Below, piece after piece: positions 1-6,561 of a DNA stretch of 8,890 nucleotides; position 1 is the first letter of the stretch; every line of letters begins with the position of its first letter. The stretch lies in contig JADFYX010000093.1 in assembly GCA_015232795.1 (NCBI GenBank), forward strand, positions 1 to 8,890, in the 5' to 3' direction. The notes beneath the pieces are model-generated. The model searched no databases and had not been told where the DNA came from. It saw only the letters and a list, made by a program, of their open reading frames with translations. Source of the stretch: Magnetococcales bacterium. Lineage in GTDB: Bacteria > Pseudomonadota > Magnetococcia > Magnetococcales > JADFYX01. The translations under genes and the position numbers were made by a program.

Positions 1-2
1 TC

Positions 3-998
3 GGCCTCGCCGTCTGTGTTTTCGAGATTGCATCTGCTGCAGGTGAAATCCAGTTATTTCCTGCTGGTGAGTTCCGGGCTGGAGATGGTCGGCCATATGG
101 TCTGAAAGCTTGGCGGTTGGATGCTGATATTGCCAAAGTGGTGATAGCTAATGTGGCAGCCAGAGCAAATGATCTGGTTATTGACTATGAACACCAGACC
201 ATCAACGCCGAATGGAATGGTCAGCCAGCTCCTGCTGCTGGTTGGTTTAAATCCCTTGAGTGGCGAGATGATGGCCTTTGGGCGGTAAATGTGCAGTTTA
301 CCGAAACCGCAGTTAATTACATAGAAAAGGGTGAATATCGTTATATCTCACCTGTTTTTACTTACGACCAGAATACCGGGATTGTCATTGATATCCTGCA
401 TGCAGCACTGGTCAATTTCCCGGCAATAGATGGTATGGCTGATTTACATAGCCGTGCTGCTGCCCGTTTTCAAAACCAAGCTAAACAGGAGATACCACAA
501 GTGGAGCCAAAACAATTGAGGGGTGCTCTCGGTCTTGCCGTGACCGCTACCGATGATGAGGTAACAGCTAAAATTGCTGCTCTAAAACAGACAGCCAAAC
601 AATCTGAAGAGGCGGTGGCCACCGCTAAAGCAGAACCGCCAGATCCGGCGCATTTTGTACCTGTGACTATGGTTGAGGAGCTGAAAACGGAGATTGCAGC
701 CCTTAAGTCAGGTCAAGAAGAGTCCCAGAAGGCCGCTTTGATTGCTGATGGTGTGGCTGCTGGTAAGCTTCTGCCAGCACAACTGGGATGGGCCAAAACC
801 CTACAAGTGGCATCTCTCAAAAGCTATCTGGAAACAACGCCAGCTATTGCAGCTTTGAAGGGTACACAAACCCAAGACAAAGATCCTGCTGATGGTGGTG
901 CAGGTGAAGGCTCTTGGACTGATGATGAGATGGCCGTCTGTAAACAGGCTGGTATCTCCAAAGAGGAATTTTTGGCAGCTAAAAAGGAAGGTGAATAG
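3..998 (+). CDS. I: Mu I-like prohead protease/scaffold protein (5' partial)
   Basis: Head maturation protease fused to a scaffold domain; it acts inside the prohead to cut the scaffold and itself during capsid maturation. The frame is open from the window edge (first full codon at 3), so the true start lies upstream; a TTG at 117 falls in the middle of the conserved domain and is not the start. About 331 residues are visible. The N-terminal half (visible residues 1-155) matches the Mu-like prophage I family: IQLFPAGEFRA near the edge, DYEHQT with His at visible residue 64, PAAGWFKSLEW, and GEYRYISPVF with Ser at residue 116. By analogy with other prohead proteases these His and Ser are candidate catalytic residues; that is inference. 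From about residue 167 the protein becomes Ala/Lys/Glu-rich and probably helical, as expected of a scaffold. The stop (TAG 996-998) overlaps the next GTG by one base. Confidence 0.9.
   Translation, partial: GLAVCVFEIASAAGEIQLFPAGEFRAGDGRPYGLKAWRLDADIAKVVIANVAARANDLVIDYEHQTINAEWNGQPAPAAGWFKSLEWRDDGLWAVNVQFTETAVNYIEKGEYRYISPVFTYDQNTGIVIDILHAALVNFPAIDGMADLHSRAAARFQNQAKQEIPQVEPKQLRGALGLAVTATDDEVTAKIAALKQTAKQSEEAVATAKAEPPDPAHFVPVTMVEELKTEIAALKSGQEESQKAALIADGVAAGKLLPAQLGWAKTLQVASLKSYLETTPAIAALKGTQTQDKDPADGGAGEGSWTDDEMAVCKQAGISKEEFLAAKKEGE
501..998 (+). CDS. Z: Putative internal-start scaffold protein (Mu gpZ-like), in frame within the protease gene
   Basis: In phage Mu the scaffold gpZ is made from an in-frame start inside gene I, giving the C-terminal half alone. 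The same arrangement looks present here. AGGAG at 487-491 lies 9 nt before an in-frame GTG at 501, exactly at the boundary between the protease domain and the charged, helical tail. The product would be about 165 residues, beginning VEPKQLRGALGLAVTATDD, with alternating Ala/Lys/Glu-rich helices (AKIAALKQTAKQSEEAVATA) and an acidic, Gly-rich linker before a C-terminal helix ending in EEFLAAKKEGE. The sequence shows the site and the domain boundary directly; use of this start is inferred from Mu. An alternative is that scaffold is released only by proteolysis. Confidence 0.5.
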   Translation: MEPKQLRGALGLAVTATDDEVTAKIAALKQTAKQSEEAVATAKAEPPDPAHFVPVTMVEELKTEIAALKSGQEESQKAALIADGVAAGKLLPAQLGWAKTLQVASLKSYLETTPAIAALKGTQTQDKDPADGGAGEGSWTDDEMAVCKQAGISKEEFLAAKKEGE

Positions 999-1405
999 TG
1001 AGCGCGTTAACTGCTGGCCGTAAAACAGTGCGTTGTGAAGGTGGTACTTTTGCCCATCCTGTTGCTGCAGCAACTTTAATTTATGAAGGCGGTATTGTTG
1101 CCCTTGATGCTGCTGGAAATGCAGTACCTGGTGCTACTGCTACCGACCTGACCGTGGTGGGTATGGCTCTTGGTCGAGCTGATAATAGTGGTGGTGCTGC
1201 TGGAGATGCGCTGGTCAGCGTGGAACGGGTAACTGCCAGATTTATCAATGATGGCACTGACACAGTTGACCGTACCCATATTGGCGGTAACGCCTATGTG
1301 GTGGATGATCAAACTGTTGCAGCTACCGATGGTACTGGCACTCGTAGTGTCGCAGGTAAAATTATGGATCTGGACAGTGATGGTGTCTGGGTTGCGTTGG
1401 GTTAG
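998..1405 (+). CDS. Small capsid-associated protein, putative head decoration/cement protein
   Basis: A 135-residue protein encoded between protease/scaffold and major capsid, the usual place for a decoration or head-stabilising protein in Mu-like phages. It starts with GTG at 998, overlapping the upstream stop by one base, behind the SD-like AAGGAAGG at 986-993. The sequence is rich in Gly, Ala, Val, Thr and Asp, without Cys-rich motifs, signal peptide or membrane segment. It reads as beta-rich: a short N-terminal arm (SALTAGRKTVRCEGGTF), then repeated short strands and Asp/Gly turns (GGIVALDAAGNAVPGA; GNAYVVDDQTVAATDGTGT; GKIMDLDSDGVWVALG). This resembles the DUF2190-type capsid proteins found at this position, but family membership is from composition and context, not a decisive motif. 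Function is inferred. Confidence 0.7.
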   Translation: MSALTAGRKTVRCEGGTFAHPVAAATLIYEGGIVALDAAGNAVPGATATDLTVVGMALGRADNSGGAAGDALVSVERVTARFINDGTDTVDRTHIGGNAYVVDDQTVAATDGTGTRSVAGKIMDLDSDGVWVALG

Positions 1406-1413
1406 GGGTAGAT

Positions 1414-2307
1414 ATGATTATTAATAGTTCAAATCTGGCAGGGCTTGGTATCGCTTTTAAAGCAGCATTTAATAAAGGTTTTAAAGGTGTTGAGGATGAT
1501 TGGCAGCAAATCGCCCAATCGATTCCATCTACTAGCAAAGGTAACATCTACCCTTGGTTGGGTGAGTTGCCGGGGCTACGGGAGTGGATCGGCAAACGGC
1601 ATATCAACGCCATGGGTGTGTATGACTACACCATTAAAAACCGCAAATTTGAGGATACCGTAGCAGTCCCTGCCGATGATATCAAAGATGATTCATATGG
1701 CACTTATGCTGTGCGCTTTGAGATGATGGGCAAAATGGGCAAACAGTTTCCCAACCAGTTGGTATTTGCCATGCTTGCATCGGGATTTAGCAGTCTCTGT
1801 TACGATAAAAAACCATTTTTTGCTGCTGACCATCCCACTGATAGTGGAGATGTCAGTAATATTCAGACAGGCTCTAGCCCTGCTTGGTATCTGCTGGATA
1901 CTACTCAGCCTTTAAAGCCGCTTATTTTTCAAGAACGGGAGAAATATTCTCTTATTGCCAAAGAAGATCCTAAATCGTCCGACCACGTATTTATGCGAGA
2001 TGAGTATCTGTATGGTGCCACAACCCGTTGTAATGTCGGGTACGGTTTTTGGCAGACTGCTTTTGGCTCTCAGGCAGAGCTTACCGAGGCAAATTTTGAC
2101 CTTGCCTATGATGCCATGGTTTCCCAAATACGCCGAGATGATGAGGAGGGTAAAGTTCCTTTGGGTATTAAACCCAATCTTCTAGTGGTTGGTGCATCCA
2201 ACCGTAAAAAAGCTGCTGAGATTCTCTCTGTGGCTCGGAAAACAGACGGTACCGACAATGTAAACCAAGGTTTGGTCAAGATTCTTAACACTCCTTGGCT
2301 CATTTAG
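1414..2307 (+). CDS. T: Mu-like major capsid protein gpT
   Basis: The major head subunit, which polymerises into the icosahedral capsid. At 297 residues it is close to Mu gpT (about 305). Recognisable gpT landmarks occur in order: the N-terminal FKAAFNKGFKGVEDDWQQIA, YPWLGELPGLREWIGKR (residues about 47-63), EDTVAVPADDIKDDSYGTY (about 79-97), CYDKKPFFAADHP, LLDTTQPLKPLIFQEREK, DEYLYGATTRCNVGYGFWQ, and KPNLLVVGASNRKKAAEIL near the end. The ATG at 1414 follows AGGGGT (1404-1409), which overlaps the stop of the preceding gene. The C-terminus ends at TPWLI, without truncation. Immediately downstream, only 4 bases away, is the gp36-like gene. The expected folding is HK97-like, from family knowledge. 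Confidence 0.95.
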   Translation: MIINSSNLAGLGIAFKAAFNKGFKGVEDDWQQIAQSIPSTSKGNIYPWLGELPGLREWIGKRHINAMGVYDYTIKNRKFEDTVAVPADDIKDDSYGTYAVRFEMMGKMGKQFPNQLVFAMLASGFSSLCYDKKPFFAADHPTDSGDVSNIQTGSSPAWYLLDTTQPLKPLIFQEREKYSLIAKEDPKSSDHVFMRDEYLYGATTRCNVGYGFWQTAFGSQAELTEANFDLAYDAMVSQIRRDDEEGKVPLGIKPNLLVVGASNRKKAAEILSVARKTDGTDNVNQGLVKILNTPWLI

Positions 2308-2311
2308 ATTT

Positions 2312-2725
2312 ATGACAGTCTACGCCACACAAGCCGATATGGTCAGTCGCCGGGGAGAGGGTGTTGTCTTCCCGTTGGCTGACCGTAATGGAGACGATGA
2401 GCTAGATCAAGATGCCGTTGATCTAGCTCTGGAGTCTGCTTCATCCACCATTGATGCCTATATTGGGCAACGCTATTCCTTGCCGTTAGCCACAGTTCCC
2501 AAGGTTTTAATTGGTCTTTGTGTAGATATTGCCATCTATACGATGGCTCCTTCAGGTCCAGAGGATGAAGGGGACGAAAAACGCCATAAGGCTGCAATTG
2601 CTTTTTTGAAAGATATCTCTGCTGGTCGGGCTAATTTACCCATTGCCCAGCCAGTTGCAGGGGATGATGTGGTTGTTATGGAGAGTCAATCAGGCCAGTT
2701 AAATGGTATGCGGAGTGTTTGGTAG
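2312..2725 (+). CDS. Mu gp36-like protein (DUF1320), head-tail connection/completion
   Basis: A 137-residue member of the DUF1320/Mu gp36 family, found directly after the major capsid gene in Mu-like phages and thought to take part in head completion or head-tail joining. Family signs are the N-terminal YATQADMVSRRGE, the central DLALESASSTIDAYIGQRYSLPL, then PKVLIGLCVDIAIYTM and the C-terminal helix KRHKAAIAFLKDISAGR. These resemble the helical connector proteins that sit under the portal. The ATG at 2312 comes 4 bases after the gpT stop and has no obvious Shine-Dalgarno sequence; translation is probably coupled to termination of gpT. The family is clear; the exact structural role is inferred. 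Confidence 0.88.
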   Translation: MTVYATQADMVSRRGEGVVFPLADRNGDDELDQDAVDLALESASSTIDAYIGQRYSLPLATVPKVLIGLCVDIAIYTMAPSGPEDEGDEKRHKAAIAFLKDISAGRANLPIAQPVAGDDVVVMESQSGQLNGMRSVW

Positions 2726-3181
2726 ATGACCGGGACAGCCATTATTATCAATGCCCAGGGGTTGGAACGCCTGCAAGCAAGGCTTAACAATCTCGCTGGA
2801 CTGGAGTTAGGCAGTTTAACCGAGGCTTTGGCTGCTGAAGGTGAAAGCCAAACCCGACGCAGGATTGCAGAGGAAAAAGAGGCTCCAGACGGTACCGCCT
2901 GGGAGGAATGGTCGGATTCATACGCAGAAACCCGGCATGGTGGTCACTCTCTTTTAGAGGGTGAGGGAGATCTCCTTGACTCTATAAATGCTTTTGTCGA
3001 TGGGGAGACTGCCCATGTGGGCAGCAACCTAATATATGCAGCAATACACCAGTTTGGTGGGGCTGAGGTGGGTATGGATTATATCAAGCCACGACCATAT
3101 TTAGGATTTTCTGCCGATAACAGTGATGACCTTGTTGGGGTTGTTGATGATTGGCTAGATCGGGAGATTACAAGATCATGA
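2726..3181 (+). CDS. Phage virion morphogenesis / tail completion protein (Mu gpG, P2 gpS type)
   Basis: A 151-residue protein of the family that contains P2 tail completion protein S and Mu gpG, which act at the tail terminus or head-tail joint. The pattern SLLEGEGDLLDSINAFV (about residues 72-88), HVGSNLIYAAIHQFGG (about 96-111) and KPRPYLGFS (about 121-129) is the family signature; length is as in P2 S (about 150). The N-terminus carries a helical arm with QTRRRIAEEKEAPDGTAW, also typical. Its ATG immediately follows the TAG of the previous gene (TAGATG), with GGAG at 2712-2715 as ribosome-binding site. The stop overlaps the next start as ATGA at 3178-3181. Confidence 0.9.
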   Translation: MTGTAIIINAQGLERLQARLNNLAGLELGSLTEALAAEGESQTRRRIAEEKEAPDGTAWEEWSDSYAETRHGGHSLLEGEGDLLDSINAFVDGETAHVGSNLIYAAIHQFGGAEVGMDYIKPRPYLGFSADNSDDLVGVVDDWLDREITRS

Positions 3182-3720
3182 TTATCACCAATCTACTGCA
3201 AACCATTGTCGATAATTTGCATTCTGTTATGCCGGATTTGCAGGATTGTAAGACCCATAAAGGGCGGTTTGTTGCTGCTGACCTTAAGAATTTGTCAGCC
3301 AGAACACCAGCAATCCGGGTTGCTCTTCTGGGAATACCTAAAACAGATAGTGACGGTGCAGGCCGTCCATATGCAACCCTGAAATTGGTTGCCTATATCA
3401 TTACAGCAAATACTCGTGAACTTTCCAGTGAAGTGGCAGCCATCAACCTGGTCGAGGCTTTAACGGTTCATCTACATGATCAAAACTGGGGACAAATTAA
3501 TTTAGGAATTCCCACAAATACTCATGCACAAAATTTGTTTTCTTCATCAATCGGCAACACAAGAGTTGCTTTGTGGGGGGTAAGTTGGGAGCAAGATATC
3601 TACCTGCAAAGCAGTGTTGATGAAGAAGGGGTGCTACCACAAGCGGTTTATCTGGGTATTGACCCTGAAATTGGTAGTGGTCATGAGGATGATTACGATG
3701 AGGTAGTCACTGATGTCTGA
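3178..3720 (+). CDS. Mu gp37-like protein (DUF1834), tail terminus/completion
   Basis: A 180-residue protein resembling the DUF1834/Mu gp37 family of small tail-end proteins. I chose ATG 3178 because it overlaps the upstream stop as ATGA and follows GGGAG (3162-3166); a longer frame from 3151 (TTG) would add nine residues inside the previous gene without a better site. It opens with MIITNLLQTIVDNLHSVMPD, has a central beta-rich part (PAIRVALLGIPKTDSDGAGR; TLKLVAYIITAN), a helix AAINLVEALTVHLHDQNW, and a conserved-looking GVSWEQDIYL near residues 143-152. The C-terminal 30 residues are acidic (PEIGSGHEDDYDEVVTDV) and probably disordered. It overlaps the spike gene by 8 bases. Confidence 0.82.
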   Translation: MIITNLLQTIVDNLHSVMPDLQDCKTHKGRFVAADLKNLSARTPAIRVALLGIPKTDSDGAGRPYATLKLVAYIITANTRELSSEVAAINLVEALTVHLHDQNWGQINLGIPTNTHAQNLFSSSIGNTRVALWGVSWEQDIYLQSSVDEEGVLPQAVYLGIDPEIGSGHEDDYDEVVTDV

Positions 3721-4312
3721 TTCTTACGACATTTCTGAGTTGTATCGCCTTTTAGATAACCTGATTCGTATCGGCACTATTAAAGAGGCTGACTACATAA
3801 AAGCCCTGGTTCGGGTAGAGAGTGGAGAGCAGTTGACGGGCTGGATACCCTGGCTCACCAGACGAGCTTCAAAAGATGTGGATTGGTGGGCACCGGAGGT
3901 TGGTGAGCAGGTTGTTATTCTCTCCCCTGGTGGAGATCCGGCCCAAGGGGTGGTGCTGCCAAGTTTGTATCAAACGCTGCATTCACCACCAGCAAACCTG
4001 GAGACAGTCAGGCGCGTTGAGTTTGATGACGGTGCTTGGGTGGAATATGACCGGGCAGCCAAGATACTGAATGTCTATACAGCCGGACAGGTCATAGTCA
4101 CAGCCGGACAGGTCATAGTCACAGCAGATCAAGTAACGGTAACAGCCGGGCCTGTTCTGATAACAGCAACTGACGGTGTGACTATCCAAGGAACCTTGCA
4201 TGTTTCTGGCAATATCTCCACGGCTGCATCATTGGCTGTCTCAGGGGATATTGCCGCAGATGGAGAGATAATTGATGGCGGTGGAAACACGCCAAACCAT
4301 ATCCATAAATAA
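3713..4312 (+). CDS. V: Baseplate assembly protein V, central tail spike
   Basis: The trimeric membrane-piercing spike at the tail tip. At 199 residues it is near P2 V (about 211). Order of parts: N-terminal arm (residues 1-25, ISELYRLLDNLIRIGTI); OB-fold domain (about 26-92) with ALVRVESGEQLTGWIPWLT, the DVDWWAPEVGEQVVILSPGG signature and GVVLPSLYQ; a beta strand section VEFDDGAWVEYDRAAKILNV; then a beta-helix stalk of short repeats (about 121-180, TAGQVIV units, then LHVSGNI and LAVSGDI). It ends in NHIHK: an HxH motif (His196, His198), which in P2-type spikes binds an iron ion at the tip. The ATG overlaps the previous gene by 8 bases, with GAGG at 3700-3703. In P2, V is followed by W, J and I; here it is followed directly by the sheath gene. 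Confidence 0.93.
   Translation: MSDSYDISELYRLLDNLIRIGTIKEADYIKALVRVESGEQLTGWIPWLTRRASKDVDWWAPEVGEQVVILSPGGDPAQGVVLPSLYQTLHSPPANLETVRRVEFDDGAWVEYDRAAKILNVYTAGQVIVTAGQVIVTADQVTVTAGPVLITATDGVTIQGTLHVSGNISTAASLAVSGDIAADGEIIDGGGNTPNHIHK
4079..4120 (+). repeat. Perfect 21-bp in-frame tandem duplication in gene V
   Basis: Two identical adjacent copies (4079-4099 and 4100-4120) begin ACAGCCGGACAGG and each encode TAGQVIV (residues 123-129 and 130-136). Two diverged units follow, encoding TADQVTV and TAGPVLI. Identity at every base, including third codon positions, points to recent duplication of one beta-helix rung of the spike. Confidence 0.95.
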
Positions 4313-4353
4313 TATAATTTCGTTGTAAAACGTATTTAAAAAAGGAGTAACCC
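4313..4353 (+). promoter_or_regulatory. AT-rich leader with strong ribosome-binding site before the sheath gene; possible weak promoter
   Basis: The gap between V and the sheath gene holds a strong SD, AAAGGAG (4341-4347), 6 nt before ATG 4354. This suits high translation of an abundant structural protein. TATTTAAA directly precedes it. A perfect TATAAT lies at 4313-4318, right after the V stop, but no good -35 hexamer sits 16-18 nt upstream, so promoter function is only a possibility. Confidence 0.6.
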
Positions 4354-5880
4354 ATGCCCGAACAGTTTATACATGGTGCCGAAGTCGTAGAAATAGATTC
4401 CGGCCCACGTCCAATACGGTCTGTTAAATCTAGTGTGATCGGTGTAGTAGGGACCGCACCTGATGATGAAATAACAACTGCATCAACCATGACAAGCGGA
4501 AAAGAGGCGGATAATACCGCTCTTTTATGGAGCGCACCATCTGCTCTTGGTGTTTTGGGTAACACAGTCTCTATCATCTTGAAAGATCCTGCCTCAGCTA
4601 GCGTTGCACTTTCGGTGGCAACGTCTGGTAATGCCATTGTTGTCACCCTGGCAACGGATGCTGGTGGTGTGATCACCTCAACGGCTGCAGATGTCCTTGC
4701 TGAAGTAAATGGCGATGCAGAAGCCTCTTTAAAAGTGACTGTTGCCGATGCTGGTACTTCAGATGGTTTGGGTGTTGTTGCTCCATTTTTAAAAACCTAT
4801 TTAGCCAATGGTACTGGTAACAACTTCCCCCTTAACACCCCTGTTTTGATTGCAGGTTCACGTCAGGAAGCTGCCAAGCTTGGCCTTAATGGAACCCTGT
4901 CCAAAGCCATGGATGGTATTTTTGATCAGGGTGGTGCCATGGTGGTGGTGATTCGGGTCGCTGAAGGGGTTGATGAGGCTGCCACCATATCCAATGTGAT
5001 AGGTGGGGTTGATCCTACAACAGGTGCTTATGAAGGTGTGCAAGCTCTGTTGGGGGCAGAATCGGTGGTAAAGGTTGTTCCCCGTCTGCTTATCGCCCCT
5101 GGTTTTACCCATCAACGCCCAGAGGGTGCTGCCAACCCGGTGGTTGCCGAGCTTCTTGGAATTGCCGATCAACTGCGATCTTTGATTATTGCTGATGGTC
5201 CCAATACCAATGATTCTGATGCAATCACCTATCGTGAAGATTTTGGATCAGCACGGCTATATGTTGTCGATCCTTGGGTTAAGGTTTGGGATACCAACAA
5301 AGAGGAGATAGCTATATTGCCAGCATCGGCTAGAGTCGCTGGTATAATCTCAAAATCTGATAATGAGCGTGGGTTTTGGTGGTCACCATCCAATCGGCAG
5401 ATGTACGGCATTATGGGTACGGCTCGTGCGGTATCTTTCACCCTTGGTGATGCCAACTGCCGAGCCAATCTGCTAAATGAAAATGAGGTGGCCACGATCA
5501 TCCAGCAAGATGGATATCGTTTGTGGGGCAACCGTTCATGCTCTGGTGATCCTAAGTGGGCTATGGTCTCTGTACGTCGTACTGCTGACTTAATCCATGA
5601 CTCTCTGCAAAGGGCGCATATGTGGGCTGTAGACCGCAATATTACCAAAACCTATGTGCAGGATGTGGTGAACGGTGTGCAGGCTTATCTGGATCATTTA
5701 AAGGCTATTGGGGCAATTCTTGGTGGCAAGGTATGGGCAGATCCCGACCTTAACACGCCTACCCAGGTAGCCGATGGTAAGGTCTATTTTGATTTTGACT
5801 TTACCCCACCTTACCCAGCCGAACATATAACTTTCCGTTCCCACATGGTTAATGACTACATTGAGGAGATCTTTACATGA
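4354..5880 (+). CDS. FI: Contractile tail sheath protein (P2 FI-like) with large insertion
   Basis: The sheath subunit, which forms the contractile outer tube. The P2 FI pattern is clear: N-terminal HGAEVVEIDSGPRPIRSVKSSVIGVVGTAPD (residues 7-37), then after a gap FPLNTPVLIAGSRQEAAKLG (158-177), GGAMVVVIRVAEG, ISNVIGG, GVQALLGAESVVKVVPRLLIAPG, a mid-region with DPWVKVWD, WSPSNRQMYGIMGTARAV, the conserved NLLNENEVATIIQQDGYRLWGNRS (372-395), AHMWAVDRNIT (421-431) and the C-terminal KVYFDFDFTPPYPAEHITFR. P2 FI is about 396 residues; this one has 508. The surplus is an insertion at about residues 38-157, which sits between the first strand and FPLNTPVL. Translation starts at ATG 4354 behind a strong SD; the stop overlaps the tube gene as ATGA. 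Confidence 0.96.
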   Translation: MPEQFIHGAEVVEIDSGPRPIRSVKSSVIGVVGTAPDDEITTASTMTSGKEADNTALLWSAPSALGVLGNTVSIILKDPASASVALSVATSGNAIVVTLATDAGGVITSTAADVLAEVNGDAEASLKVTVADAGTSDGLGVVAPFLKTYLANGTGNNFPLNTPVLIAGSRQEAAKLGLNGTLSKAMDGIFDQGGAMVVVIRVAEGVDEAATISNVIGGVDPTTGAYEGVQALLGAESVVKVVPRLLIAPGFTHQRPEGAANPVVAELLGIADQLRSLIIADGPNTNDSDAITYREDFGSARLYVVDPWVKVWDTNKEEIAILPASARVAGIISKSDNERGFWWSPSNRQMYGIMGTARAVSFTLGDANCRANLLNENEVATIIQQDGYRLWGNRSCSGDPKWAMVSVRRTADLIHDSLQRAHMWAVDRNITKTYVQDVVNGVQAYLDHLKAIGAILGGKVWADPDLNTPTQVADGKVYFDFDFTPPYPAEHITFRSHMVNDYIEEIFT

Positions 5881-6380
5881 TTGGCTCTACTCTAAAAGAT
5901 TTTTCACTTTTTGTTGATGGCCGTGGTTTAGCCGGAAAAGTTACAGAACTGACACCGCCCAAGCTTGTTGTCAAAACAGAGGAGCATCGGGCTGGTGGGA
6001 TGGGAGTTCCTATTGATATTGATATGGGTTTGGAAAAGCTCATGTGTGAGTTCACCCTATCAGAATACAACACCGAAGTTTTAAAGCTGTTTGGTTTGGC
6101 TTCTGGTAGTCCGGTTAAAGCAACGCTTAAAGGTGCTAGCCAGAGTGATGACGGCTCTGTTGCGTCTGTTCTCATAGTTGTGCGTGGCATGTTTACTGAG
6201 ATCGATATGGGAACCTGGAAAGCAGCAACAAAGACCGAGAAAAAGTGCAAAGTTTCCTGTCGCTACTATCGGCTAGAGGTGAACGGTGAGGTTATCTATG
6301 AAGTTGATGCCGTTAATATGATCCGCATTGTCGATGGTGTGGATCAGATGGTAGAAATTCGTGCAGCAATTGGGCTGTAA
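5877..6380 (+). CDS. FII: Major tail tube protein (P2 FII-like)
   Basis: The inner tube subunit through which DNA passes. The length of 167 residues matches P2 FII (about 172). Family landmarks: DFSLFVDGRGLAGKVTELTPPKL (residues 8-30), EEHRAGGMGVPIDIDMGLEKL (35-55), the central FTLSEYNTEVLKLFGL, VRGMFTEIDMGTWKA (about 102-116), and the C-terminal YYRLEVNGEVIYEVDAVNMIRIVDGVDQMVEIRAAIGL. The start overlaps the sheath stop (ATGA), with GAGGAG at 5863-5868 as ribosome-binding site, so sheath and tube are translationally coupled. Nothing is missing at either end. The stop is followed by a partial copy of the gene's own last bases. Confidence 0.96.
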   Translation: MIGSTLKDFSLFVDGRGLAGKVTELTPPKLVVKTEEHRAGGMGVPIDIDMGLEKLMCEFTLSEYNTEVLKLFGLASGSPVKATLKGASQSDDGSVASVLIVVRGMFTEIDMGTWKAATKTEKKCKVSCRYYRLEVNGEVIYEVDAVNMIRIVDGVDQMVEIRAAIGL

Positions 6381-6406
6381 GTCGTGCAAACATTTGGCTG
6401 TAAGGA
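6361..6406 (+). repeat. Imperfect 23-bp tandem duplication across the tube stop codon
   Basis: GTGCA-(7 nt)-GGCTGTAAG occurs at 6361-6381 and again at 6384-6404, a period of 23 bases; 17 of 23 positions agree. Copy 1 encodes the tail tube C-terminus and stop. Copy 2 lies outside the gene, and 23 is not a multiple of three, so it adds nothing to the protein. It looks like an old slippage or recombination product. Confidence 0.65.
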
Positions 6407-6510
6407 GGGTAGCTAACAGCGTTGAGCAGATCAAGACCGAACAAGATACCTTGCTACTATTAAGCCGGGGTCTCGTGGGTAGGTAGATAATCCAACAAAG
6501 TAGCTTCACA

Positions 6511-6538
6511 CATGGGGGCCATTAATTGGTCGCCCATG
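6511..6538 (+). other. Stem-loop upstream of the tail assembly chaperone gene
   Basis: CATGGG (6511-6516) pairs with CCCATG (6533-6538), and inside it GGCCA (6517-6521) pairs with TGGTC (6527-6531) with one G-U pair and a bulged G at 6532, leaving a 5-nt loop TTAAT. No T-tract follows directly (the six T are 18 bases on, at 6556-6561), so this is not a standard intrinsic terminator. It may stabilise or process the downstream mRNA, which is inference. Confidence 0.55.
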
Positions 6539-6561
6539 ATTGAAATTATTTAAACTTTTTT

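Noticed and set aside
117..119. TTG as the start of the protease gene
   Set aside because: The frame is open to the window edge and the upstream residues (IQLFPAGEFRA) are part of the conserved I-protein domain, so the gene begins outside the window.
3151..3177. Upstream TTG start for the gp37-like gene
   Set aside because: It would extend into the preceding gene without a better ribosome-binding site, while ATG 3178 gives the classical ATGA overlap and a suitably placed GGGAG.
4182..4676. 164-codon minus-strand frame spanning the end of V and start of the sheath gene
   Set aside because: Crosses two well-supported genes and an intergenic leader; composition is shadow-like.
5229..5648. 139-codon minus-strand frame
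   Set aside because: Antisense to the conserved sheath core; no recognisable product.
6422..6463. Short frame from TTG behind AAGGAGGG
   Set aside because: Only 13 codons, spacing of 12 bases from the SD, and no conserved-looking peptide.
6511..6561. Stem-loop followed by six T as an intrinsic terminator
   Set aside because: The T-run begins 18 bases after the stem rather than directly, and a terminator here would cut the late operon before the chaperone and tape measure genes.
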